Below are positions 47,398 to 59,200 of a stretch of DNA of 64,000 bases, piece by piece. This DNA is from Membranipora membranacea (taxonomy: Eukaryota > Bryozoa > Gymnolaemata > Cheilostomatida > Membraniporidae), in contig OU612073.1 of NCBI GenBank assembly GCA_914767715.1, forward strand, positions 10,480,001-10,544,000, written 5' to 3'. Position numbers and translations under genes: made by a program. Numbering within the stretch: position 1 is the first letter of the stretch; every line of letters begins with the position of its first letter. The notes below the pieces were generated by a model. It saw only the letters and a program-made list of their open reading frames with translations, ran no database searches and was not told the origin of the DNA.

Positions 47398-49190
47398 CAT
47401 TGTCTCCTTGAAAAGGAGTTTTAATGGGTCAGCTGTTGGTTGATGTGATGGTGCTCTTTGGGTCAGTCTAACCAACTACGACTTGTAGCCATATTATATA
47501 ACCTTTATCGATTGCCTTGACTAAATTCCGTCCGATACTATACTTTGTTTTTTTGAAGTAACTTGCTCAACAACTTAGTTTAATTTAGTGCATGAATATT
47601 TTTGTAAATTTATTTGGTGATTTATGAAGTTTTTTGGTCCATTCAATTCCGTCCATTGGATTATTTTATGTATACATCACTGAGTTATAATATATATAAA
47701 TATACATAATACATATCAGTGGTGGTATATACAGTTATGTGTTATCAGATATTCACTTATAATAATAACACTACACGACATATAAACCACATGAGTGCAT
47801 CATTTTATTTGTTTGAAACAAAAGCTGATGATTAGAACAAGACTCCGCATGTATTTGAAGTTGCTCCTTGCAACATGTCTGAAGCCCTGATAGTGGTTTG
47901 ATCTTATCAAGGGGAGCAACTCAACTAATTCTGTTAAACTGGAATACTCATTTTGTTATAGTACTCCAGACAAACATTTGTGGTACAAAACATCGGTGAT
48001 ACAAACATAACAACAGAAGTAAATAAGAAGCAAGAAAAGAAATTGCTGCCAACCGCTGTCAATGCAGCTCATTTGCCAGCGTGTGATTTGGTCTTTTTTT
48101 ATCAGCAGTGAGAACCATTCTTACATGGTGAGAATCTGAAATCTGAATCTGAATCTGCAAATCTATCATTGCGATTAGTGAAGCAAACTCTTTTAGGCAG
48201 TAGTGCGTTATCACTATGTTACAATATATCCCCAGCAAATCCTAGTAATCATGAATAATTGTCTCATTTATGCAACTAGAGACGAAAGTGTCGTAATGAA
48301 GATCTGTAACTGAAAACCACTAAATGTCATTAGATTTTTAGATATGGATGACCATTTTAATCACACCTAGAGGGCTCAAATTTGAGAGAACAATCACAGG
48401 GTGTTCTCCTTTTTCAACCTCATAATAAGATATTATATCAGATATCCGGTTAGCAACCCTGCTGCCGTACACCACACTTAGTTGTCAAAGATTAAATTGT
48501 GTTGAGAATAATTTTTTGTTCCTGAACACGACATACTGACCATTTTTTATCATGTAACACTTATCCATAAGGGGCAACACCTTATCATATTACCAGTTAG
48601 CCCTTCGTATCTTCGCTGAAACCACTGATGGCTATCTGAAAATTGTGAACTATTTTTAAACGTGAATTTAAAAATAAAACATCTATAAAGTATTTTAACA
48701 TGCAGGCTTGTAGTGCTTATCTGATTATTTGCAGCATAGGTGTAACTGGTTGCCAAGTTCTTAAAATGCCATTGTAGCAAGTATTCATAGCTGAAGCTCA
48801 TATTTCAGCACATAACTGCATGTCATTCAGGTGGCTAACATTATTCTTTGTTACAAACATATCTTGAATTCTTGAAATACTTGGCATGTGTTTGAGTCAT
48901 CCCATGCGTAATTGGCTGTCTAGAAGTTTGTCATAAACATTGATTCACAATATTTGTATTCAACTATGAGTCATATAAATACAGGAAAAAAATTAATCAC
49001 AAAACAGTGACACGTCAAGGAATAAGAAAATAATAATAAAGATTTGGCATAGAAAGTTTTGAGTCATTGATTTTCCTCGTCTCTAAAAATGAGGATAAAA
49101 CATAACTGCGTTCCAATATAGGAACCTGATGACTTGAGCTATTGTGCACCGGTAAATACAGAAGGTTTTGTGCAATATGACCAGATTAGA
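47398..49190. other. Intergenic, ADGB 3' region to GPCR 3' end
   Basis: Convergent gene ends. It must hold the 3' UTRs of both genes. A copy of the GCAACTCC inverted repeat sits at 47848-47930. A minus-strand open frame at 48550-48801 has no coding character. Confidence 0.5.
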
Positions 49191-51867
49191 TTATTCAGAT
49201 GCAGAGCGTTCACTGTCACTTTCATTGCTCGAGTGAGAAGAAGATTGGTGCTCTGACAATGTGTCGGTGCGTTTGAGACTACCTCTGCAGCACACAAACA
49301 TAGACCAGAATTCCTTTCGGAATTTGCTTCCTGTTGCACAGTACAAAAAAATATTGATACTATGATTCACACATAAAAGCAATTCAAGAAAGTGTTGAGC
49401 TAGGTAGATGTTTTCTTGTAACGCTGTAGGATATGTGCTCTCATGATCTTGTTGCGCTGTAGCGGATAGATAAACAAGAAGATATACTGTGACTGTGTAC
49501 GGTAAAGTCAGAATAAAATAGCTGAAAGTTATGGCAAGAAGCATTATTGTCATTTTCTTACTGCGAATCTTGTTATATTTTTCTGCCATATGGTTGGAAG
49601 TGCGTGTTTTCCAGTTATCTAGCATCAGTGCTATGCTACTTCGCCGCGTCCTGAAAACAATGGGTTTCTTTACCATGACAGCTGAAGTAGGAGGGTGGCT
49701 ATGGCTTCGCTGTCGCTTTACCGTATTATGAAGGTTTTTAGGAAATGATATCTCGCACTCTGGGTTAGCTATGTTATTTTCATGATCAAGTTTTTCTTCA
49801 AAGTCCCTGTTTGATTTGCATTGTCCTTCATGTTTTGAGCAGTCTTTGACTGAAATAGCAAATGTCTGATTGGGTGAAATAGCCGATAAGGTGATGTCTG
49901 GAATTGAGTTTATTGGCTGAATCGTATTTTCTTGATCAACATTCGTCTCTTGCTCGAAAACACTAGAAACATCTGATGCTATAGATTCGCTAAGACCTTC
50001 ACTGAGTATGCTAGATCTCCGCAGCAGATCTTGTTTTATTGTGTTTTCAATAATTAGATCTGGTAGGGACGCTACAGACAAACCCCTTTCTTCTGGTGAT
50101 GTACATTCAGAAATAGAGGGTAAGTCACTAATCTCAGTAGACATCGTACGAGATGTTGCAGATAAAGATGTGATCAGTTTGCTTGGTCTGACAACTTTTT
50201 GGCTATCTGATAGTTTGATTGTCCTTACTGTCTGGTGCTGCCTGCGTTTACAACCGTCATCTGACCTGCTGCCCGAAGAGTTAACCCGAGATCTATGTAC
50301 ATCATTGCTAGAAACATACCGATTACGGATAGCGATCATCGTAACGCCTCCGGTATCCACTCTGGCCACCGGCATCAATTTTGATGTTTTCTTTCGCTCA
50401 AATTTCATACTATCCGGGTCTTTTTTAATCCTTTTGGTGAATCGATTCATCTTAGAGATAATAGCAATGTTTAGAATGAGCAGAAAGAGTATGGGTACGG
50501 GACTGTACAATGTAAAAATACCAAGTTTGATCCTATAGTCCCAGTATTCATTGCTGACACAATGTTTCTCATCGTCCCAGGTGTTCATCAAAACTAGAGG
50601 AGTATTTACCATCGCGCTGAGAATAACTAGGACCGTTATCAGAGCAGGGGCCTTGCAGCGAGCCAGACAATGAGATGATGTTAGTGGAATAGCTATAACC
50701 ACAAATCTCTCGATGGTCATAACGATTAAAGTCCAGGCTGATATACAGGCAAAGAAACCGAGAAAGAAATACTGAAAGTAGCAGCTGAATACATTAAGGT
50801 CCCTCAGGTCTGTCCGGAGATACTCAGGAAGCAGTGTGTTAAATATTCCTGATATAAGTGTGCACAAGTCAGCCATGGCTAATAGTGACATGTATTTAGC
50901 CATTCTTCCGATTCGGAGTCGGCTTCTTGTCCATACGCTTAAGCTGAGTATATTACCCACAATTCCCAGCGTCAGAACTCCCATCATGCAATATGATAGG
51001 ATCTCTCTGATAGCCTTATGGCCTGTGTCGTCATGGTGGAAGACATCATGGAATTGACCCTGAAAAACAAAACAAAATTTTTATTAATTGAAAATAGATG
51101 CAGTAATAAAAAAAACATCTTGGCTATGGCTGTTCCACTGGGATGATTTTGTTCCAATTCCTTCCAGTTTCATTTACCTGTGCATCAACCTTTATCTAAA
51201 ATCATTAAATTTTCATTTTGCAAAGTGATTGCCTTGCATGATAACATGCAATTTCTTATCGTCATTTTGCGTACGAAACAATGTAGATACATCCGAGGAT
51301 GCTACTCAAGCCCACGATCCACAACTCCTATAGAACCAATCATGTGGTAGTAAACAGCAAGTGTGTAACCTGATTGCGCCATCCGACCACCCAATGATGT
51401 GTTGATCAATGAGATTAGTATGAATACAGCTTATGACTTTGCTTGTTTTCATACATGATTAGTAAAACGGAAATAATTATATCATCACCGGTGCATGGTA
51501 TGGTTAGAAATAATTAGAATTCTGCCTTGAGCTTAGTTCTAGCTACTGATCTTCCTTTATTGTTCTATGTAAAATAGGAAGTCTTACTGCAGGTACTCTA
51601 TTTCTCAATCTCCTGAATATGCAGTAAAGTGATGACCTCATCTTCATTATTTAAATAGAGCATAATTATTATTGTTGACATCAACTGGAGTCGCGTTTTT
51701 GAAAGCTATGACTCAGCACAATTCACAATGCAAATGATACTTGCACATACTTCTGGCATGGATGATTACTACTCAAGACGTCTGATCTCCCATAAGTTGC
51801 AAGAACTTACCTTATGAAAGTCTTCCTCCTGATGCAGCTCACTGTCATTGATTGATTCTGCTGACAT
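49191..51867 (-). CDS. Class A peptide-type GPCR, two exons
   Basis: Exon 1 is 51811-51867 (MSAESINDSELHQEEDFHK, phase 0 donor gtaagt) and exon 2 is 49191-51059; together 641 residues. The N-terminus is short, His/Asp-rich, with one N-glycosylation site (NDS). TM1 has GIVGN, TM2 LLAMADL, TM3 follows a Cys (FSCYFQYFF) and ends TIERF in place of DRY. ECL2 has the partner Cys (KHCVS), TM5 has SPVPIL, TM6 FILTLPYTV and TM7 NHSINIFLYCATGSKFRKE. That TM7 style is common in invertebrate neuropeptide (FMRFamide/TRH-like) receptors; the ligand cannot be told. The third intracellular loop is very long (about 260 residues, Ser/acidic-rich). The C-tail ends in Ser/Glu clusters after a Cys pair suited to palmitoylation. 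Confidence 0.93.
51060..51810 (-). other. GPCR intron 1
   Basis: A 751-bp intron with GT at 51810-51809 and AG at 51061-51060 on the minus strand. No repeat was recognised. Confidence 0.6.
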
Positions 51868-52631
51868 GATAGGCGTTTTTGTTAGCAACGATTTCTTCCT
51901 TACTCCGCCCGACCTCAACTATAACTGGTTACTGACACAACACAACACAACACATACATATCACTACACAGTACGGATATGAACTCCGCCTGCTCTTTGT
52001 TATCAGCTGAGGAAAACTAAACCTGAACACACTAAAACTTAACTCTGACTCTGACTCAAAGATGCTATCAACATGAAATTTGAGGTAGCTTATAACTGAA
52101 TTGGATATGGACACGACAGGACTGTTAATAATGTAAGAATTGTAGTAAAATAAGATTATATTGCACTTGGGATCTCATGTTTTTTTGTCTGTTGAGTTAT
52201 GACATAATTCTTGGTAAAGCTGCAATCATACGACAGAGACTGACAAAAACTAGCTTCATTAAATCATCAGAACCAGTTGGTTGATAGCTTACATCATAAA
52301 CAAAACACACAACTATGGCTTACATAACTAACATTGGAATAAATTAAAATCAGCTGAAGTCTCGGTTTTTGTCCATAAAACAAAAAAAACAGTGTTTGAT
52401 TCACCCTTTATTTTGAACATTGGGCAGTTTTCATATTGCTAACTTCATTGTTTATTTAAATATTTTCCATGTTGGCAGATGATACCTACCCATTATTTAC
52501 TTCCTGAGATTGCACAATATCAAAGTTTTAACTGTTTGACCATAGCTGACACTTAATTGGCACATATTAGCTTCTGAAGTAACATAATTTTATAATTTGT
52601 TGTTTAAAAAGCGCATGAACACACAAAACAT
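51868..52631. other. Intergenic, GPCR 5' side
   Basis: Between the GPCR start and the 3' end of the 195-residue gene, both on the minus strand. A pentamer-like CAACA run (51937-51952) lies near the GPCR 5' end. No promoter is identified. Confidence 0.4.
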
Positions 52632-55571
52632 CTACATAATATTTCTGATAAGTTTTTTCTTCAGTCCTCTACCACGTCTTTTCCCTGACGGCATATCTTT
52701 TTCACTTCCTTGTACCGTTGTCAATTCCCCAAAGTGAAGCGACTTCACATCATCATCATCCATCTTAGTGTAACTCCGGGGCATAACAACATCTGTATTA
52801 TTCTCTGCAAACCAAAGAAATTCAATGGAAAAAAAGCTTTGAAAAAATAGGCAAGCAACAAGTAAGGATGCAACCGAGTATACAGCGCATGGAAACAATA
52901 GCTTATTTCCGTTCTTGGGAGACATGGTTCCGTTTTGGGATTGAAAGATCCAAGAAATAAAGGAGCCTAATCAACCCTTATAGTTTATTTTTAATGGTCG
53001 GGTAAGTCGCCTATAGCCAGACAACCTACACAGGCTATTGGAGATGAGATAGATTTCGACATTAATCAGTATTTTTATCAGTGTATCAGATCAAGATACA
53101 TTTTTTATCTCAAAATACCTTCCTATATAGTCTAATCTGAGTCACACTTAATAACCCCTATACGTTATACATCCTTGACTATAATGACACTGGCCCCTTT
53201 GACATATGACCCCTTGGTATAGTTAGTAGACAGGTATGGTAAAAGTATTCTAAAACTTCACAATCAACCAATCAAATTACGGAAAATTTTCTCATGATCA
53301 TTTTTACAACCGATATATTGATTTATTTATACAGTGTGTGCCTGGGTGACTTTAGTCAGCCAGAATGTAAATAAAACCAAAAATGTTGGTGACGAATTTC
53401 CCAACGTCAGCAGCCAAAACAACATCCATCACTCATCTAGGCAAATTATGGACTTATTCCCATCCCTTAAATCTATATCATCTAACTTTCAGAAGTACTC
53501 TTCAAACGACATATTAAAACAAGACATACATCCCGACACTCTGTAGAAGGTATAGAGAGGGCTGTGAGGGTTTGTCGAGTCTGTCCTGGCTATCAAATGT
53601 TGTAGGAGCGTCATTGTTCAGATGCAATTTTTGGCATATTTTTATTTAATTTAGTTTTGTTTTATTTCAGTATTTTCAATTGTGTATCGATTTTATTTAG
53701 GATATCACTTCCTCTACTCACCCTCCTGTCTGAAGATAGGTTTAGCGTCTGGTTGTGGGAACATAACACTCATAACTTCACCTTCGTCATCTGCATCCAT
53801 AGATATGTCTTTGACCCTCTTACCAGTCACCCTTTTATAAGAAGATCACAGTAGAAATAAAAGGGTATGATTATAGAGTACATGACCGTGTTTGTATTAT
53901 TTTGTGAAAGGTTTTAAATATTGATCATACGGATGCTATGCTTTCTATCGGATATATTAAATATTTTAATTTTTTCTTTCACTGTGGCTATTTACATGGC
54001 TTCAATCAGGGTAGAGTAATTTAGGTGAGGGTCCAATTTTCCTGCATCTCAGTCGCTCCTATTCTACAGCTAAGCTGCCGCAAAAACCCCCGAAGAGGAG
54101 CAACTCCAAATACAAGCAAATTGCATCATACTTAATCTAGGAGTTTTTAGCGTTACCATATAAAACTCTGGATAAATGGCTACTCTACTCAGTTTGAGAT
54201 CCCAGCCACTAGTGTTTAGGTGTCTACACTTACAGCCTCACTAAAAACACGCCTTGTCCCCCCCCCCCCCCCCCACCTCACAAAGCTTGTCAAGATGGTA
54301 TGCCTTGCGATAGCCCGCCTTGACGTACGTTGGTACGTTGGCGATGATCGGCCCCAGCACATGTACTCGAGAGGGGTTAACTCTCTCCCAAAATAATAGA
54401 TGATGTCGTACCTATCGATGTAGAAATCCCCTTCCACACCCCGAGACGTGTTTGGTCCTAAACGCTTCAGTCTGTCTTTGCTAACTTTAGTCGCTTCCTG
54501 TATCTTACCTTCAAAATAAGAGTAGGTAAAGCTGAGCTCGACTGCCAAACAAGGCTATTATATATTATTATCATTATATTATTATATACTTATTATATAA
54601 CTAGAACAGTGTTGCCATCCCCTTCAATACTCTTGGATAGTGGGTGTCACTATACTCCCCTGATCTAACTGACTCTCAAGTTAGGCATGCTTAGCAGCAC
54701 AGGTATTACATTGTGGTATAAACATAAGCAGTCCCCAACATGTTCCAAAGACAATAATAGAATTTGGCCTCAGGTCATCACACTGAATTCCTTCTGAAGA
54801 TACTTGGGCTAAATATAAATCATTCCATGCTGTGTCGATTAGATATAAATACATAAAATAGTATGTGACGTGATCAGTGTGTCTACCTTTAGCTGCATTG
54901 AGAATAGCTGTGGTGACCTCGTCAAGGTCGCTCCTTGTACTGATTATACTTTTCTCGTTTCCTTTACCAAGATTACCTGTGGTCTTCAGACGCTGGGCAA
55001 GCATACCTATATAAAAAAAACACTTATGAAAATGAGTATCTGAATCCGTGCAAATTTTATTTATTTATTATCATATTTTGTTCAAACTTATAAATTTAGA
55101 ACCTCCCTGTTGCTAAATCAAGTATGATCCATTTTGCCTTCATTTGGAGTTTGAGCCGGCAAATGTAGAATATGAGCAAATAGAATGGGGGTAAACTGGT
55201 TCAAAAATAATCTTCCCGTTGTTGATGCAGTATCAAAGTATTATATATATATAATTCTTGTATGAATATAATAAATATATATATATAATATAAGTATGTA
55301 ATATATACTATATAATAAAAGTATTTTATATATATGTACGTCTCCCAGTCATCCTTTACGTATAACTAACACCAATCAAGCAGTAGGCCCAACTTAACTT
55401 GGACAAGTTCAATTTCTTCAACACTCATGCAAACTGATATTTAAATAAATTCAATTTCAATTTCAAGTCAATCGAGTTATTACCTGATCTTGTCGTGCTT
55501 TGTTTGATTCCTTTGGATGACATTATTTCACCAGGTCTCTTTCTGTCCTTGTCAGCTCCCCCGGAGCTCAT
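52632..55571 (-). CDS. Unrecognised 195-residue protein, five exons
   Basis: Exons in transcript order are 55484-55571, 54887-55006, 54412-54508, 53722-53831 and 52632-52804, with phases 1, 1, 2, 1 all consistent. The protein starts MSSGGADKDRKRPGEIMSSK and includes LDEVTTAILNAAKGKIQEAT, LKRLGPNTSRGVEGDFYIDR, SMDADDEGEVMSVMFPQPDA, DVVMPRSYTKMDDDDVKSL and a basic end (GKRRGRGLKKKLIRNIM). There is no signal peptide, membrane segment or Cys cluster, so it is likely cytosolic or nuclear. I recognise no family. An alternative reading of the last exon starts at 52925 and adds a hydrophobic helix, but the acceptor at 52805-52806 and the matching phase favour the spliced form. Codon content and five agreeing phases make the gene model likely. 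Confidence 0.75.
54030..54140. repeat. GCAACTCC-type inverted repeat copy
   Basis: Arms ccaattttcctgcatctcag and gaggagcaactccaaatacaa, diverged. It is in an intron of the 195-residue gene. Confidence 0.5.
54258..54274. repeat. Homopolymer C17
   Basis: Seventeen cytosines in a row; the length may be unreliable in the assembly. Confidence 0.95.
55235..55340. repeat. TA-rich low-complexity tract
   Basis: Runs of tatata with short interruptions, in the first intron of the 195-residue gene. Confidence 0.85.
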
Positions 55572-56245
55572 TTTTCTATCTCCTTGCTGTGCACTACTGC
55601 TGGCAAAATAAATTCGATTTTCCAGCCATCAGTCATGACAGACCTGGCTAACACACACAACGTCACAGTGGTACCAGAATTCACAGGCTGCTGTTCTGCT
55701 TTACAGCAGGGAGGGTGGGATACCTCTCCCCCTCCCACTCTCCCTGTTTACAGTTATAATCAATTTCACGTTTGCTTTTTGTTGTGTTTGAGTTGCCTTT
55801 TCATGCATGAAATAGAGTTATATATATTATATATGATAGTATATATGATAGGATAGTATATATGATAAAATATAGCATTTTATATGCATAACAACCACAT
55901 GGTCCCAACCAAGTGCATACATTGGTCTATGTCAATATCTAGTCCACGACTTTCAATCTCATGCTTTTCCTTACCACACTGGATTTATCATTTCATTTTA
56001 GCCTACTGCTACATTGTTCTAACTTTTCTTTTCCTAGCTATTGTGTATCAACTTGTGTAATGTTTTACTGCTAATTAATGCCTGCGTGTACATTGTAATT
56101 TTACCTGTCATTGTTCTTGATTTTTAGTTACATGTCTTTTTAATTCTACACCATATTTTTATCAATTTTTCTGTTTTCTTCTCCAGAATAAACATGGAAT
56201 ATATATATATTTGCAGTCTCTGCAAATAGACTATATTTAAATACT

Positions 56246-59200
56246 TTATACACACATATTAATAGTTCCCTGGAGCTCGGATAGCTGTTGCTGAAGTCTC
56301 ATCATGATCTCTGCCTGATTAATGGCTGCTGCCGAAACTTGATCAGCCGGCGCCTCAACGGCTAACAAGGCCTGCTGTGCTGCCTGAGCTTGCTTATTTT
56401 TATTTTGTAGACGGAACTGTAGGGCGACAATAGCTCCAAGTGTTCCGATTAAAATCACGACCCACACTACAGTACAAATATTAATCATTGCCATTGCTTT
56501 CGCACTTTTCAATAAAAAATCATTAAGGATCCCACAATAGGCTGAGCTTTAAAAGAACATCACTTTGACTTTAACAGAACATCACATCTTGTATCAAATA
56601 CTTCCCATGAATACAAAATAGTACACAAACTTAGCTTGTCTTTTACGTAGTCATTTTCGTTTTGTTCGTTTGCAAACGTACAAGCAAGATAAAAGTGGGG
56701 CTGTTGTGAGAAGTAGTCACTTACGTAGTGTCGAAGTGCTGCCGAATACTGCTATTCTTCTACATAGATTGAGAAAGTTGTCACAGAAACATTTCCCTGT
56801 GGTCTTACTGCAAACCTCAGCTGTGGTACTGGTTATCGCACATGGACATGCTGAAAATGAGCGTAGTGCATTAGTTTTTAATGTCTCGTTTGAATCGCAG
56901 GTATTCCTTATGATTTCATATGCTGTATTGGTACAGAGTAAAGATAATGTGGCCTAGGAGTATATGTTAATGTAGTGTATATGTAAAGCAAGCGGTTTGA
57001 CAGTTATCTGGTTCCAGAAAAGCAAGAGAACCATTATTAAAATACTGGTTTAAGTGCGTAAAGTTTGTGGAACAGTTGATGTGGTGAAATGAATATCTAT
57101 ATTTATATGTGCTATATTTATATGTTTATGGGTGAAGCAGTATCACAGTTTCTGAGAGAGAGAACGTACAGCAACATACAAAAACAAAACAGCGCCACTC
57201 GAAAAAGTCAGTCGGAGTCAGTAAGTCATTAAAAGGGAAGAAATCAAAGCTGCACCACCTAACATTAACACTTTTGAGCTGTCTCACCAATTTTGATATT
57301 TCATAACAGGTTTTTGGGTGGTTCTCCCTTTTAAGACATTGGCTAGTTATGCATATATGTTTATTTTTAGTCTACAATCAAGTCCCCTCCAAGACATTGG
57401 CTAGTTATATATACATATGTGTGTATATATGTTTTTTTTTTCAGTCTACAAACAGGTTGCCTGACAAGACAGAATATATTAAACACCGAGCATGACTGAA
57501 TCTACTTACGTATGCACTCCAGCCCTTTTAGTGAGTATTTTCCTTTATCACATGGAAGACATGTAGGCCCAGCTCCCTGTTTATAAATACCACACTGATA
57601 ACCGGGACTACAATTATCTCCACATGATGTAGAAAAGGAAACTGTAAAAAGTTAAAAAATACAATTTACTCACCGATAAAGGCTTAATACTTTGTTTATC
57701 TATTTATACTTACCAATGTATTGATACTTACCAAATCACCGTTCTATAAATAGGACAGCATTTATAGACAATGATATTTTTCATAAATACACCTGACTGC
57801 TTTGTTTTTATTTATTTATTTATGCATGGTCTTTATTTGTCATTGACTTTGTTCGGCAATAATAAAGTATATATTTATATGACAAATGAATTCGTGTAAA
57901 AAAGGAAGGAATGGAGTTACATAATTTTTTTACAAAGCAGTCTATTATAGAATGATGTACGATTAACTTTCTGAGACAGCTGAAGTAAATCACTGCACAC
58001 CATATAAATCACTATAATATAATGATGCACACATAAATCACTGCACGGAATATTCAACTCGTCTCACTACTAGCTGGAGGAAAAGAATGCCATTTTTGTG
58101 CAAGCTTGAAATAGCTCAATTTAATGTTAGCTAACGTTTTTTTTTAAACGTTTATTGACAAGTAGTCTGAGCCTCCCAGACTCTGCCCACCGCCCGACAG
58201 CCCCCCCCTGGCGACAAGCAATCTTCATCATTAAAATGATGTTCATCATTAAAAAACGTTTACTAGCCTCTTTGTGTTTTTTATAGGCTTCCACAGTTAG
58301 CCATAATAAAGGCTAGCTATCACAAGGTTACCCCCTCCCCTCCCCTCCCCTCCCAAACAGGCGAAACTTAACTCTAGCTAATAATTTTCTTCTTTACCAA
58401 AATATACTTGACATAGAAAGTTTTATTGGCCCGGAATGTGACTTAGGTCGCAAGGGTTAAATTGGTGATTTCACATCATTGAGCAATTTCATGATAATCT
58501 TACCGGTAGAAGTAGTGGTTGCATTTTCATCCTGTCTTTTAAATCTTGATATGAGGGATTCCAATAGAGATCGTTTCCATTTCATGAATATGTTAACACT
58601 GCAATATAATCGTAATTGCCATTATATTCCTCGTGTCAGATGAGTTAAATTCAATATCGCAACACAATTTTTATTTTCCGATTTGTAACGAGTAGTGCCT
58701 CTGAATTTTATTGGTGTCTCTTCTTTATAATGGAATGGTATGATTCTGACACAGAATAATTTTGATCTGAAAAATCAACGTTTAAATTCAAGTTCAAAAT
58801 CAAATCAACGTCTTAAAGTCAAGATAATTCTTGTGAAACATGTTTAAAAAAATACAATTTTTATACATACCTGTGTGAATTAGGAGTTGTAAAGGTAACA
58901 GCAGGCATCGTAGTAGTTTTCATTTCTGGTGAGATTGGCGTGGTAGAACTGGAGGTTACTGTAGTGGTAGTATGATTCTGGCGTGTAACATTCTTGAGGA
59001 ATCTGATAATAATGCGGCGTTGACCTAAGCAAAAGATTATGAATTAGGAACACTGATTAGAAACCAGGAATAAAATTTTTTATTGAAATTGCACCTATTT
59101 TTTATTCTTCAATCACATTTGTCAAAAGATAGCTTTATTTGCCTCTATATCACTAAGAAGACATTGCTGATGGTTTAAATTGTCGTCTCATGCATACTGA

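Noticed and set aside
49531-51057. Plus-strand open frames opposite the GPCR (up to 176 codons)
   Set aside because: Shadows of the minus-strand receptor, with no independent splice sites or motifs.
52632-52925. Single-exon 97-residue membrane-anchored protein
   Set aside because: A clear acceptor (tttggtttgcag) splits the frame, and the downstream part joins four upstream exons in phase. The hydrophobic half is intron.
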